A stretch of 64,000 nt of DNA, taken from Centroberyx gerrardi. Taxonomy: Eukaryota > Chordata > Actinopteri > Beryciformes > Berycidae. The DNA lies in contig NC_136016.1 of assembly GCF_048128805.1 (NCBI RefSeq), forward strand, positions 7,046,501 to 7,110,500. Direction: 5' to 3'. Position numbers and translations under genes: made by a program. Position 1 is the stretch's first letter. The number at the start of each line of letters is the position of its first letter. Under the pieces are notes generated by a model that was given only the letters and a program-made list of their open reading frames with translations, was not told where the DNA came from and did no database searches. Of this stretch, positions 50,155 through 64,000 are shown in pieces.

Positions 50155-51442
50155 GAGAAAGGCCAATGCTCCTCTGCCTTATGCTGCTTCAGTCCAGCTG
50201 GCCAGGAGGAGAACTGAAGCTTGAGCAGGAGATTGAATGGACAAACATATGCTTTTTCCAAGCTATGATATCAGTGCCCACTAACCCTAACATGGGCGAA
50301 ATCCGATGATATGCTTTTACTCAACTGGTCCCATGCCCTGTCTGTAACAGTGGCTGTTCTGCTAGAATGTACAAAAGGGGGAGTCAGTGCAAGTTATGGG
50401 TTAGATTCTTACTGGGAAATTCTTTTTTTCTAAAGTGTGTAAAAAATATGTTTTAGAGCTTATTTTGACAAATCCCAGGAATATATATATTTTGATTAGA
50501 GGTTGGATTTCCTATAATGTCAGGTTGATTGTTTTTGGTCTCCTTTAGACACAGCCCATGATAAGTTAAATTTGAATAGCAAGATTTTCTCAGAAGACAT
50601 TTTTATATCTTTGTACTGATTATTTTATGTCATTTTTTGCATTCATTCACCTTCGCTAGGACAAGCACACAAACTCACGAGGAGTTGTTACAAGTACAGT
50701 ATAAGCCTATGCTCAGCTCACACAAAATATATTCAATGGTATTATGTCTGTTTACACTATGCTATATTATCAGAAGTGAAAAAAAAAACACTGTTCCTTA
50801 TTTTACATTTTGTAATGCAATTGTATCATTGTTTGTTTTCTATTATTAGGAATTCTGCCAAAGACATTCTTCTGCCACGATCTTTTAAACTATGATTGTC
50901 TTTCTTGGGTCAGCAATACATGGTTGGGTTTTAAGGGCTAGTTCATTAGACAAGTTAATTAATAACTTCTACCTGCTTAGAGGTGATGGTGGAAACTGCT
51001 TGTAAACTTACATTCAACTCACATGTTGCATTGTTGAGATTACATGTAGAGAAAAACAGGCTTACGCTGCAATATGAGGCGTATTGGCTCAAGACCAGCA
51101 GTCTTTCTAACCTTATGCGTCTTCAGAGGGACTTGTCTTGCCCATCTGGTTTTTCTGAACACTGCACAGTTGTACGTCTCATGTTGTCTTGTGCACAATC
51201 ATTGTTGTGAAATATGAATTGCACACACTCCTAGGTAGTCAAGGGAATGGCCTGGGCATAAGAGATGAAGCACAATGTCATCTGAAACCGGTGAAATCCT
51301 TATTTTGTGTTGTCTCATTCAACTCATCATGTCTTGATACACTAAACATAATTGGCCACGGGTTGTGGCCACACTAGTTGATGTTTTGAAATGTCTGAAG
51401 AAGACCATTGGTGTGAATGTGTCTTTTCTAAGAATCTAATAC

Positions 51443-51945
51443 CCAGATGATGTGCCTTGTGAAAGAAACTTTATTTGCAATATATATATTGTTTTCATTT
51501 ACAGATGTTTTGTATCATCTGCACAAGGAATCACCAATATTGATTTGTTCAAAACACTTTTGTTGTACATGATTCTTCTATGAAGTTACAACTGCTTCAT
51601 CAGTTCTAATAAGAGTCAAATCAAGCTCTATGCAAACCCTTACAAATTTTGCTTAACAAAATATGGAAATTATGCAAAACTTATTTGGGTTCAAATAGAG
51701 CTAAACCAAGTTCTGCTTAGGCATTGTTCACAATTTTGTAATAAAGCATTTTATAGCACTTCCAGGTGTGTTTGCTCTATTTTTTCTGTTAGGTTTTTCT
51801 TCTAATCCATTGAATCCAGGTGACTTGCCTTGTGAAAGAAACTTTCTTTGCTAGATATGTTGTAATTAAACATGGTTTTCAGTTAAGATAATGTTTTGTA
51901 ACATCTACACAACATATCACAAAATTGATTTGTTGAATACACTAG
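51443..51945 (+). repeat. Diverged tandem duplication at the vcl 3' end
   Basis: Two copies lie about 370 bases apart: 51443-51567 and 51816-51945. Shared words include 'tgccttgtgaaagaaacttt', 'gatgttttgtatcatct'/'aatgttttgtaacatct' and 'attgatttgtt'. The polyadenylation signal lies between them. Confidence 0.7.
51740..51745 (+). promoter_or_regulatory. vcl polyadenylation signal
   Basis: Canonical AATAAA 1585 bases after the vcl stop, followed by a T-rich and GT-rich stretch (about 51770-51790) as expected for a cleavage site. Vertebrate vinculin mRNAs are known to have long 3' UTRs. Confidence 0.5.
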
Positions 51946-52452
51946 GTGGGTTTACTTTCCACTACACTCTTGATAGTAATCATCTAATAAATTGTAGGAT
52001 ACTATACCAATATCACAGCAAAATTAGTCTATAGGAATATTATAGTGATACCACAAGAAATAAAAATACCATAAAGTAAAATAAGGTCAATATGAACTCA
52101 CTATGCAGGACCACAGACACAGCGTATAGTGTAGGGCTTAGCATATGCATTGATGAAGTTGAAGTACATCGTGGCAAAACGCCTGAAAGCGAAAGTAACG
52201 TGATAACGCGCGATATCTCTTTCTCCTTTTAATATGTGACTCAATTATCCACCAGCTCGCTCACGAGACAGTAACTAATTCTACTCCTCACGGAACAAAA
52301 TCAGTGCTTTACTCTCCGGGTTGCATGCTGTTGTCCAGTCTGTAGCATCATCATCTCTGGGGAGGGAAGCTGCAGCCTCTTACTACTATCCCCCAGTAAG
52401 CAGTGGCTTCACAGGTTTCACAGCGTCAACAGACTCGTCGCTGACTGAAAAA

Positions 52453-55586
<3,134 letters not shown>

Positions 55587-56957
55587 GTGAGTAAAAACAT
55601 CACTAGCACACTACATGCTTTAGCAGTCTCGGGCTAAGTGTTAAAATTGTGTGGGACCAAATAAGGGATCCACCAGTCATTCATACCCCACTACTAGCAT
55701 CTTGACACAGTAAGCAGTGCTCAAAATAGCAAAGACATAAATCAGTTCTCAGTAACTGGGGAGCTGCATTGGAGGCTCAGAACATGACACACCCACATGT
55801 CTCCCATGCTGCATCTGTCGCTGCTCGAATCAACTCGAAGAACAGCCATTCACTACTGCTTCTGGCTAAATAGTACCTCTATAGCTTTATTAGCTGCATG
55901 GAAGCGGTAGACACAGAATATATTTTGCATTGGTATTATTGTTATTATTAACCTTATTTATCCAAGGAAGCATTTTGCTGAGCACGCACACTCTTTTTTC
56001 AGCAGCCACCCGCTTCACATTGCAAGCGGATGCTACAGTAACATTATAGCCTTCCTCGAAACCGCGGTTGCATTGCCCTGAACATGTCTATGATATTTAC
56101 TTTTTTTAATTAGAAGTTGAATTTGTTTTGATTGTTTTTGAGATCTACACATAGCACTCTGATCGAGAAAAAATTATGTGGAGATTTAAAATGTAAACAA
56201 CAGAAAGATCTAATTAAAAAAACAACAACAAAAAACAAGCCTCAATTACTGACTGACTCTTGACTTGTACTGTATACCACCCTCCTGCCACTATTTGATA
56301 AAATACAGATGGCTTTTCAGGGAATTTGTCAGTGTTAATTTTGGTACAGAGGTTAAAGTGCATCTGTATCTTAGATGGTGGTGAGAGAGAGGTGTTTGTA
56401 TTTTCTTTGAAGACTCAATGACTATATGTTTTTTGCCATTCATAAGCAAATCACATGTTCCACACTTGGGATGTGCAAAAGTCTATTTTGTGAGAATCAA
56501 GTGTTTGTCTTATCTGATGTGTTCCAAACAAAACACAATTAATTTATAAAAGACATGAGTATCTGGAGCTAGGCACTGGAAAAGTTGTGCACTGCATATA
56601 CAGCAACATTTAGGTTTTTTTTTGTTCTGGGCAAACTGAGCAATTTACGTTTTAAGTCAACCACAAGACTCTCCAACAATTTGAATATTCATCAATTTGA
56701 ATATTTTGTTATTCTGGCATATCCTTATTCCATCTGGTACTTGGTGCTGTAAAATAGAGTCTGGGCGTAAAATCTCTTTGAAAAGGATCAGCTTTGTTTC
56801 CCAGAGAGACACAATACATGAATAAATATGATCAGGCAGTCAGGTTATGGAGTAAGTTTTACTCCATGGCCCCATTGAGCACACTGGTTTTTGTTTCATG
56901 GCTCTAACATGAATGGTTGCAGATATCCTAGTGGATGGACACATGGAAACACAGTCA

Positions 56958-56958
<1 letters not shown>

Positions 56959-56998
<40 letters not shown>
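56959..56998 (+). repeat. (AC)20 microsatellite in adk intron 3
   Basis: Uninterrupted AC run of about 40 bases. Confidence 0.95.
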
Positions 56999-59988
56999 CT
57001 AACACAACACATATCTGAACATGGAATGTAATTAAGTTCAAACCACATAAGATGCAAAACGCTGACTGTGAAACACTGCATTCCTGACAATGAAGCCTGT
57101 GTACTTTGCACTCAGAAAACTGTTGTTTGGTGAATTTCTATTAGATGGGTATTCACTATCAGCAGAGCAGGTTCATGTCTTGATAACATTACATATTAGA
57201 GCCTTGCCCTGGTGTTGGCTTACTGATGTTCAGTACAGCACATGCTGATTGAACAATCTCAGGTTTGAGAAGTAATATGAATTGCGGTTTAGGGTGGATT
57301 TAACTTTTTTACGTTATAAGCACTATAAATTATAAAGCAGTAATGAATGAACAATGACACATCGGTACTCCAGATCATCTGTAACATACAACAGGCTACC
57401 TCGTCAGGTCTTGTTACATGACAAAGGGACACACGTGACCTTGGGCGGGCAGCAGCGGCGCAAAGCAGCATCATCAGCAATGTTGTTCTCCTCCACCACA
57501 AAGGCAGCGGTGTTATCTTTGGCCCCACAGACACCGTTCCCGCCACATACTGTACAAGGTCAGGGCAGGATTAACACGGGGCTTTGCTGCTTAATTCCCA
57601 GCACTATGCATTTCAGTGCACGTCCCCTCCACTGCCCCCCCATACACACACCTAACCGTAATGTCTGTCACTTTATATCTCAATCTACATGCTAATATGG
57701 CATCTCGTGGCATGCTTTGTCATAGTTTAGTACAAGCAGAATTGACTCGTTTTAATGCATTGTGCACTATTGAAAGTATGGCAGTCGTAGTTATTAATAA
57801 TAGCGCATTGAGCTTGAGGTGCTACAGCTTTTATATGAGCCATTGTTGTTCCATTGATGATGTTGGTGAAACCCAAACGTTTTCGCAGACCATCAAGTGC
57901 AAAGTCACTCATTCACAAGGTTATTGATCCAAGGCTGAAGAACTTGGCTGAAGCGTTGTGATAAATAACATCATAACTAAAAAGGCCACAACAGGCTTAG
58001 AAGTGTAGTCAGTAACCCTGTTGTGCTTCTGAATCTACAGAGTGTAGCGCTATTCATTTTTTTCCCATCGCCCTAGTGGGACGGATATCATTGGATGCAG
58101 TGCACTGTGGCCATGTCTGAATTCAATTATCTGGTCACTGCAGAGCCCATATAATCCTGTTGTGGGCTGAGAAATTGCCTAGTGTACAGTAGAAACCATC
58201 AACTTCCCTGTAAGTCCTGGCTAGGGACTTACCATATATTTTCCTGAGTAAGCCTACAACTTAGTCTTTTAGTGCCTTTTCACTGAGTTTCAACTGGGTT
58301 TCAAGTTAAGGTTAATTACTACATGTAATTCAAGACCCATTACCTTACTGTTTGTTTTTACTGTGAAAGCTATTGTAGGACCTAGTTTGCTGAAAAGAGA
58401 GGTGGTAACATCTCAAGTAAATGCATAAATCATGCAGTTCAATCTCAGCCACAGTGCACATAATACATCTGACTGCTAGACTCACATACCCTTGACCTTA
58501 TTACTCTATCCTCCATATAAGGCAGCGTTTTCTCAAGGCTGTCTTGCTTGCGGCACTGTTTCTCATATTCATACAGTGACTACAACATGGTGGCATGTGA
58601 ATGATGTTGCAGCAAATGCTGATATCATACTATCAGTCTTACTGAGACAATATTGTCGCAGTGGTTAGTGAGATGCAGATAAAAGATGGCTTCAAGTAGA
58701 TGCTGGTTTGTCTGAGGAAGTTGGAGCCTTTTGAAAATGGGGTATACGAAACCAACTTAACCTAAGCACTGCCTACAACTTCCTCCCTACATTACACTAA
58801 ATTGCTGTGTTTCACAGACCAATATTGATCTAATACTGTAGGTCTTCCTTATGCACCAGTGTGAGTTGAACAACTGGTTCTTGGTTGAGATTGAATACTG
58901 AATATACAAGTTGGTTATATGGTTGTTTGCCTTACAGTCAATGCTGCCATCATGTGGCTTAAAATATAACTTTGTTGCAGGGTAGGTTATTTCCTGAATA
59001 AATTTGCCTTGTTTTGACATAAATGGTTTTGTGCTTAATATTGTCCTCACTAAACATTGTCTTTATTAGACAGATAGAATCTGAGTCTGGTTTAGTCTGA
59101 GACTGGAATAGTCAGGTTTATTATTATTCACAGATGCATTGTCATCTCATTTTATTCGCTTTTTCGTTTTATTACTGTAATTTGAATATAGACCAATAAG
59201 ATGTTTATTGCCGTTTAGCAGGTATTTAGTTAGTAGGTTGGTGGATATTTTACCATTACTATTATCTATTTTCTTGAATTACAGAAGAATAGGTTGTGTA
59301 CTGGTTATGTCCAGCAGGGGGCAACAAAAGCCTGCTGTTTTTTCCCCATGAGTCTCCATAAGAAACATGTCAACATAATGAAAACACGCCTCTTTCTGCA
59401 GGAGATTATAATGTGGGCAAATGCACGTTTCATTTCAGGATAACTAGGCATTACAGGTTGTTTAGAGTCACACCGCACTTCATATTATATCATCCACTCA
59501 GACCCTCTTGGGCTAGTTAACCATATCATATTAGGCCTAATGATTATTAGTGTGTCAGATGAGTGAATCATTGTTACAGTGTATTGCCACCTCCAAGGGG
59601 CTGTCGAGGGGGAAAAAAGTTCAAAAAAAAAAAAAAAGCAGCAGGCTCTTGAATATTAGGCCTGTTCAAACATTTGTTTTATGACTCCCTCTGTCCAATG
59701 ATAATTAATTGTTTACTTTCTCATCTCGGGATGATGGCGTGACTCTTTTCAGAGGTTGTTTGCTCACAGCAATTAAGTTCATCAGTGCTCATCCCCCCTC
59801 CTCGCCCCCCCTCTGTCCCCCCCCTCTCTTTTTCTCTCTTTCTCTGTGCTAAATGCAGATTAGCGGCGTCACAATCGCATCCAGAATGAGAGTAAACTCC
59901 TCATTATGCCGTGTGACCCACTGCTGCATGAATAATTCAGGGCTGCAGTGTTAGTGGCTGGCTGTTATTAGCATTCCGGATGGGAAAG

Positions 59989-59990
<2 letters not shown>

Positions 59991-60019
<29 letters not shown>

Positions 60020-60035
60020 TGGGAGAGAGAGAGAG
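59991..60035 (+). repeat. (GA)n purine-rich tract
   Basis: GA dinucleotides with short interruptions. A pure-purine strand of this length can form triplex DNA. Confidence 0.85.
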
Positions 60036-61277
60036 AGGGTGGGAGGCTCATATCACTGACGGGGCTGACTCAGGGGGATCAGTGCTGGATTGAGACACAC
60101 ATCACACACACATCATCACACGACACGGGAGATCAGTGGAGGTGCCTCTCCGCTCACACACCCCGCTGTCTGTGTACATCTTACACACCCCTGCTGCTGC
60201 CGTGCAGTTCAATCTGCTTACTGGGAGGAAAACAACAAAGGCCCCTCTCGCTGAGTACATGCTAAACACTCTGGCTCCTGGGTCTGTGTGTGTGATAGAT
60301 TCTGCTCTGTAAACACACTTGACTCCCTTCGCTCTACCCCTCTGTCTTTTTTTTTTTTTAATATAACGAAGCGAATCGTGAGTGCTAGAAACCCCCAGCG
60401 GAGCTATCCTGGTGTGTTGGGAGGAGAAACAGGCTTGTTTGTGTGTCTATGTGTGTGTGTGTGTGTGCGTGTGTGTGCTCACATGCAAGTGTGCATGCAA
60501 GGCTGCATGTGCCTTCCATGGTGCCACTTCACTGGATGCACTCACGCTTGACTGAGTGTGTAGACACATTACAGCCCCCCCCCTCTCTCTTCTTCCTACT
60601 TCCCAGCCCCCTTGTCTGTTGCTGAGGCTGAGTGCTGTACTACAGTACTTAAACTCACCTCTGCTGGCCCTCTGGGGTCAGTACATCCGGCTCCCCTGCC
60701 GCTGAGGGCAAAGGTCACGGGCCCACATCCATCAGCCGACCTCTGAGCCAAAGAGAAAGAGCAGAGATTAATGGCACTCAGCTGGTAATTGAGACATCAG
60801 AAACATGTTCAGCCGCCAACCACTGCTCTTGATGTTTTATTGATATGCATGAATCCGACAATTTAGGGCACTTGCATAAATCTGACGCGCTCAACAGGGC
60901 TGTACTCAGCTGTAAGAAATGCGAATAGACCTTGTGAATTATGAAACAGAAAAATACACTACTTCTCAAATAATAATAAAAATAAATACATCTCTAGCGG
61001 GATTAGGCCCATATCTTGTTCCGCTGTCGTTTTTGATGGAAGTAGGCTGGCGTGCTGCGATTCAGGATGATTGCTCTGTATTAAAAGCATTCATGCTGCA
61101 TCATGAGAGATGGCTGATGCAATCACAATTAAGGCTTGTTGCCGGAGCTGTAAATGCCTCCCTCTTGTTGACAGCAGCTGCCAGCAGGTGGTGCCAGAAG
61201 GAAACATCACAAGTCAAGGGGGTGTAACAAACATAATCCACATCTCTGTGCATGTGGGCGGTTTCTCTCTCTCTCTT

Positions 61278-61303
61278 CCCCCCCCCCCCCCCCCCCCCCC
61301 CCC
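61278..61303 (+). repeat. C26 homopolymer
   Basis: An uninterrupted run of about 26 C preceded by TC repeats. True length is uncertain for technical reasons. Confidence 0.9.
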
Positions 61304-61740
61304 TTCCCTTGAACGTGTTTTATAATTAAAATGTGGGCGTCTCAGCCGGTACATACAGCGTGTTCAGAAAGCATGCTCAGGGCTATTTTTAGTCATCTTT
61401 GAACCCCAGCCACACAGGAAAAGCCACTGATGGCAGCCCTCATACATGTAGGCTAGTTAGTATACTATCTGTGGTGATCATTTCTCCACACCTAGCCTGT
61501 GCGGGGGTAGGAGTGGGACTCCTGACTGGTGAGCAGCAACACTCCCTGTGTGTTTAAAGTTCACACTGGGCCATATGGTCCCCACAGCAGGGGGTGTTGG
61601 TGGAATTATTCACTTGGAGCATTGTGAATCACCAAGATCCTGGTATCAACCTCCAAGATGAGGGGAATGTCTCAAAGGCTTTGTGCTCAGGCTTCAAATC
61701 TCAATCCTCAGGAGAACACCAGAAGCCCCCTCCTCGCTTA

Positions 61741-61806
61741 CACACTCTCTCTTCCCACTCTCTCTCTGTCTGTGTCCCTCTCTCTTTCTCTCTCTCTCTC
61801 TCTTTC
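61741..61806 (+). repeat. (TC)n pyrimidine tract
   Basis: Interrupted CT/TC dinucleotide repeat. It creates artificial Ser/Leu-rich open frames that are not genes. Confidence 0.9.
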
Positions 61807-61889
61807 ATATACTCGCACACTCTCACACTCTCTCTCCCACATCCACACAACACAGTGTGACAAACAACGCCACCCTCTACAGCGTGAAG

Positions 61890-62160
61890 CCAAAAACCTG
61901 CGACATTTTAGAGGAAATAATATGAACTCATCCTCCATGACCAAATTTTCCCCCCTAATCCTTGAGTGCAGCCTAATTAAGTACAACACCAGTTCTCAGT
62001 TAATGCCAGCAAATGGGCTGCTGGATCGGCCGATTATTAAAGGGATGCACATTTGTTGTTTCTGCATTCTAATGCAATTATTCACCCATTATGACCATGT
62101 AATTGTGCACTCGTTAATTGTTCATCCAGTCTATAATGTGTAAAGGCTCGTCGTGGCTGG
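61890..62160. promoter_or_regulatory. Candidate conserved non-coding element (homeodomain-motif-rich)
   Basis: Within about 270 bases there are several homeodomain or POU-like words: CTAATTAAG, AGTTAATG, GATTATTAAAG, TAATGCAATTATT and GTTAATTG. The block is free of simple repeats and coding signs. Such composition is typical of vertebrate developmental enhancers. The call is an inference that needs cross-species alignment. Confidence 0.35.
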
Positions 62161-62499
62161 AGACATGCCGTTTTTGCACCGAGGGACTCGAGACGGTTTA
62201 CTCTACTGGGACTGAATAAGGGATTTACCCAAATGGATTGAGATACCTGGGTGATGGTGATATCGTAATGCTTTTGTGCAAATCAACATTCATCCCTCAC
62301 TGTAGTCTATTAGAGCATGTCAGAGGACGGGAACAAGGCCTCGCTCGCTGTTTGAATCATCACTCATTTGTGTTCAGTACTTTTATGCGCCTCATTCTTT
62401 GCCATCTATTCCATCCTGCCCTAATGTTCTACTGATAAGAATGTCCTATTCACTCTGCGTTCCTCATCGGTTGCTACACAGAGAGGCACTCTACAGGCA

Positions 62500-62760
62500 T
62501 TGAATGAAAAGCACATCTATTTCTGAGGGGGAGAGCGAGCGCGGGAGAAGATAATTATTGATTTGAAATAAGAAAAGATAAGGCTCAACCTTGAGCAGCC
62601 CGGCGATAGCACACAGAACAGAATAATTAATGGGCCTGTCTTGTGTCGGGACAAGCTTTCACACTGAGACGAGCGTATTGATTTTAAACAGATAAACTGC
62701 GTAACCCTTTGTGAAGGGTTTGACAAACAATTTAATTGGGGGGAAAAACAACAATATTCC
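62500..62760. promoter_or_regulatory. Candidate conserved non-coding element
   Basis: Repeat-free block with ATAATTATTGATTTG, AATAATTAATG and CAATTTAATTGG words and GATAA motifs, plus a small palindrome AACCCTT-tgtg-AAGGGTT at 62703-62720. It has no coding potential. Proposed as an enhancer-like element on composition only. Confidence 0.3.
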
Positions 62761-63179
62761 TCACCCTTTCCATCTCCCTTTCATCACGTCCCCAAGCTGT
62801 TTTTTTCCCCCTGCCTGACCTATGGAAACAATTACTGTGCATCAGGCCTTGTACTGCCTCCAGACTACCAAGAAAGGCTGGTGTAGGATGCACACACTGA
62901 TTGGGGAATCTAATCATTGTAGAACCTGTCTCCACTCCAGATGCCTCTGTTGAAACTGGGATTACTGAAGCCTTTTAGCCGTATTGCCCCTTTCTACTCG
63001 TGTGTGTGTGTGTGTGTATGCGTGTGTGTGTGTGTGAGAGAGAGGGAGAGAAAGATGGATCTGCCTGTTCAAATGTACCTGCCTGCTGTAGCTGAAGCAG
63101 AGATAATTTACTGTTCTTGTACCCCCCCCCCTCTAATCCCCTAGGAGAGCAGCGAAGAAGCCCCAGTCCTCTCACTCCT

Positions 63180-63480
63180 TCCCTTGCCCTCCCCTGATTA
63201 GTGATAGGGGCCGTTTGATCATGTTTCCCTGCCTGTCCTTGTGATTTGTAAGCTGTTTAAACGTGAACGAGGCAATTAAATAAGGACGAACGGCGAGGAG
63301 GAGAGTGGGTGCCGCGGTGATCATTAGCGATGAATTACCCCGGTGTGCACTCAAACACTCGGGAGGACTTTCAGGCGGACCACTCCCGAGGATCCAGATC
63401 CAATCTAGCCATTGATTAACAGAGACTTGTTCTTCCTGTGAAATCACTCGATGGGGATTTTAGGGCACTCATCCGGTCTT
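63180..63480. promoter_or_regulatory. Candidate conserved non-coding element
   Basis: Repeat-free block combining moderate GC with GATTAGTGAT, GCAATTAAAT, TGATCATTAGCGATGAATTA and ATTGATTAAC words, suggestive of homeodomain and TALE-factor sites. No coding frame of interest crosses it. Confidence 0.3.
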
Positions 63481-64000
63481 ATTGAGATAGGCTAACATCA
63501 AAGGGGAATGAAGAGGGATTGGGTAAATGGGCTCGCCTTGCCCTCCATGTAAGAGACTTAGAGGAGCAAATCTTGAATTATTGCCTCATGTAAATAATCT
63601 ACTCTGCTAGTTTTTTTGGGGGGGTGAGAGAGGAACTCATGAGTCACCCAGGGCAGAGAGCACTCATAGTACTTTGGAAGTTCTCATATTTCCCTTGATG
63701 GGAAACGACGGTGGGGGCTCCTACCCCAGGAATGTAAACAACAAGATGTTCCTGACTTGTGTGATCTGCCCCGACAATTTGAATGTGTTAAACTGGAGAG
63801 ATGTAGAGGTATTACGTTTGGAGTATGACTCTCAATATCCTCTGAATACAAATATTGCATTCAGTAGCCTAATTCCCCCATTAAATTTGATTTGATTTAA
63901 TCTGAATAAATAAGTGCCTCCATTAGTCACAAATTGGAAGGTATGAAATTGAAAAATAACACAGTGCCCCTAGTTAAGAGTGACATTTAAACGGAGTGTC

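Larger units (their letters stand above)
50155..52452. other. vcl 3' UTR and vcl-adk intergenic region
   Basis: The vcl 3' UTR probably runs to shortly after the AATAAA at 51740-51745, about 1.6 kb. A diverged tandem duplication spans its end (listed separately). From about 52.1 kb the sequence should contain the adk upstream promoter. No coding sequence of AP3M1, which lies between VCL and ADK in human, was seen. Confidence 0.6.
55587..64000 (+). other. adk intron 3, truncated by the window end (over 8.4 kb)
   Basis: No further adk exon was found: the next expected coding block (around the HAGGSTQNS motif of the family) is absent from all frames. The intron holds (AC)n at 56959-56998, (GA)n at about 59991-60035, C26 at 61278-61303 and (TC)n at about 61741-61806. 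From 59.7 kb on it has several blocks dense in TAATTA-like words. ADK introns are very long in vertebrates, so this fits. Confidence 0.7.

Noticed and set aside
61594-62143. Ser/Leu-rich open frames of 80-161 codons
   Set aside because: Produced by the (TC)n tract; no protein-like composition outside it.

Overview
The window is nuclear genomic DNA of a ray-finned (teleost) fish, probably percomorph-like (inference). Genes are split into many short exons with GT-AG junctions. (CA)n/(TG)n microsatellites are common, and several dispersed repeats typical of fish genomes are present (LINE tails, a tRNA-headed SINE, hAT-type MITEs). No RNA gene, CRISPR array or prokaryotic feature was seen.

Five protein-coding genes were reconstructed exon by exon, with reading frame checked across every junction: otop3-like proton channel (+, 1119-3582, 7 exons, 587 aa); hid1 (-, 16696-4560, 19 exons, 808 aa), convergent with otop3; plau, urokinase-type plasminogen activator (+, 18879-21214, 11 exons, 447 aa); vcl, vinculin (+, 25112-50154, 21 exons, 1066 aa); and the 5' end of adk, adenosine kinase (+, 52453 to beyond the window, three exons of the long form plus a separate short-isoform first exon at 54173).

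Layout: 1-1118 non-coding with a LINE tail; 1.1-3.6 kb otop3; 3.6-4.6 kb shared 3' space; 4.6-16.7 kb hid1 with MITE-filled introns; 16.7-18.9 kb divergent hid1/plau intergenic space with a MITE beside the hid1 start; 18.9-21.6 kb plau; 21.6-25.1 kb intergenic with vcl upstream CArG and CCAAT motifs; 25.1-51.8 kb vcl, with an 11.5 kb first intron carrying a hAT-type element and a nested SINE/hAT insertion; 52.4-64 kb adk 5' part, whose long third intron holds homeodomain-motif-rich blocks resembling conserved non-coding elements.

The genes are not an operon-like system. OTOP3-HID1 and PLAU-VCL-ADK are two neighbourhoods that in human lie on different chromosomes (17q25 and 10q22), so the window spans a rearrangement junction between 16.7 and 18.9 kb. 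The most interesting points are: a (TG)n-T4 tract forming the splice acceptor of hid1 exon 10; paired loss of one EGF disulfide in plau; an intron too short to hold the metavinculin exon; two adk promoters; two relatives of one MITE family beside promoters; and nested or hairpin-rich DNA elements in vcl introns. No previously undescribed biological system could be demonstrated.
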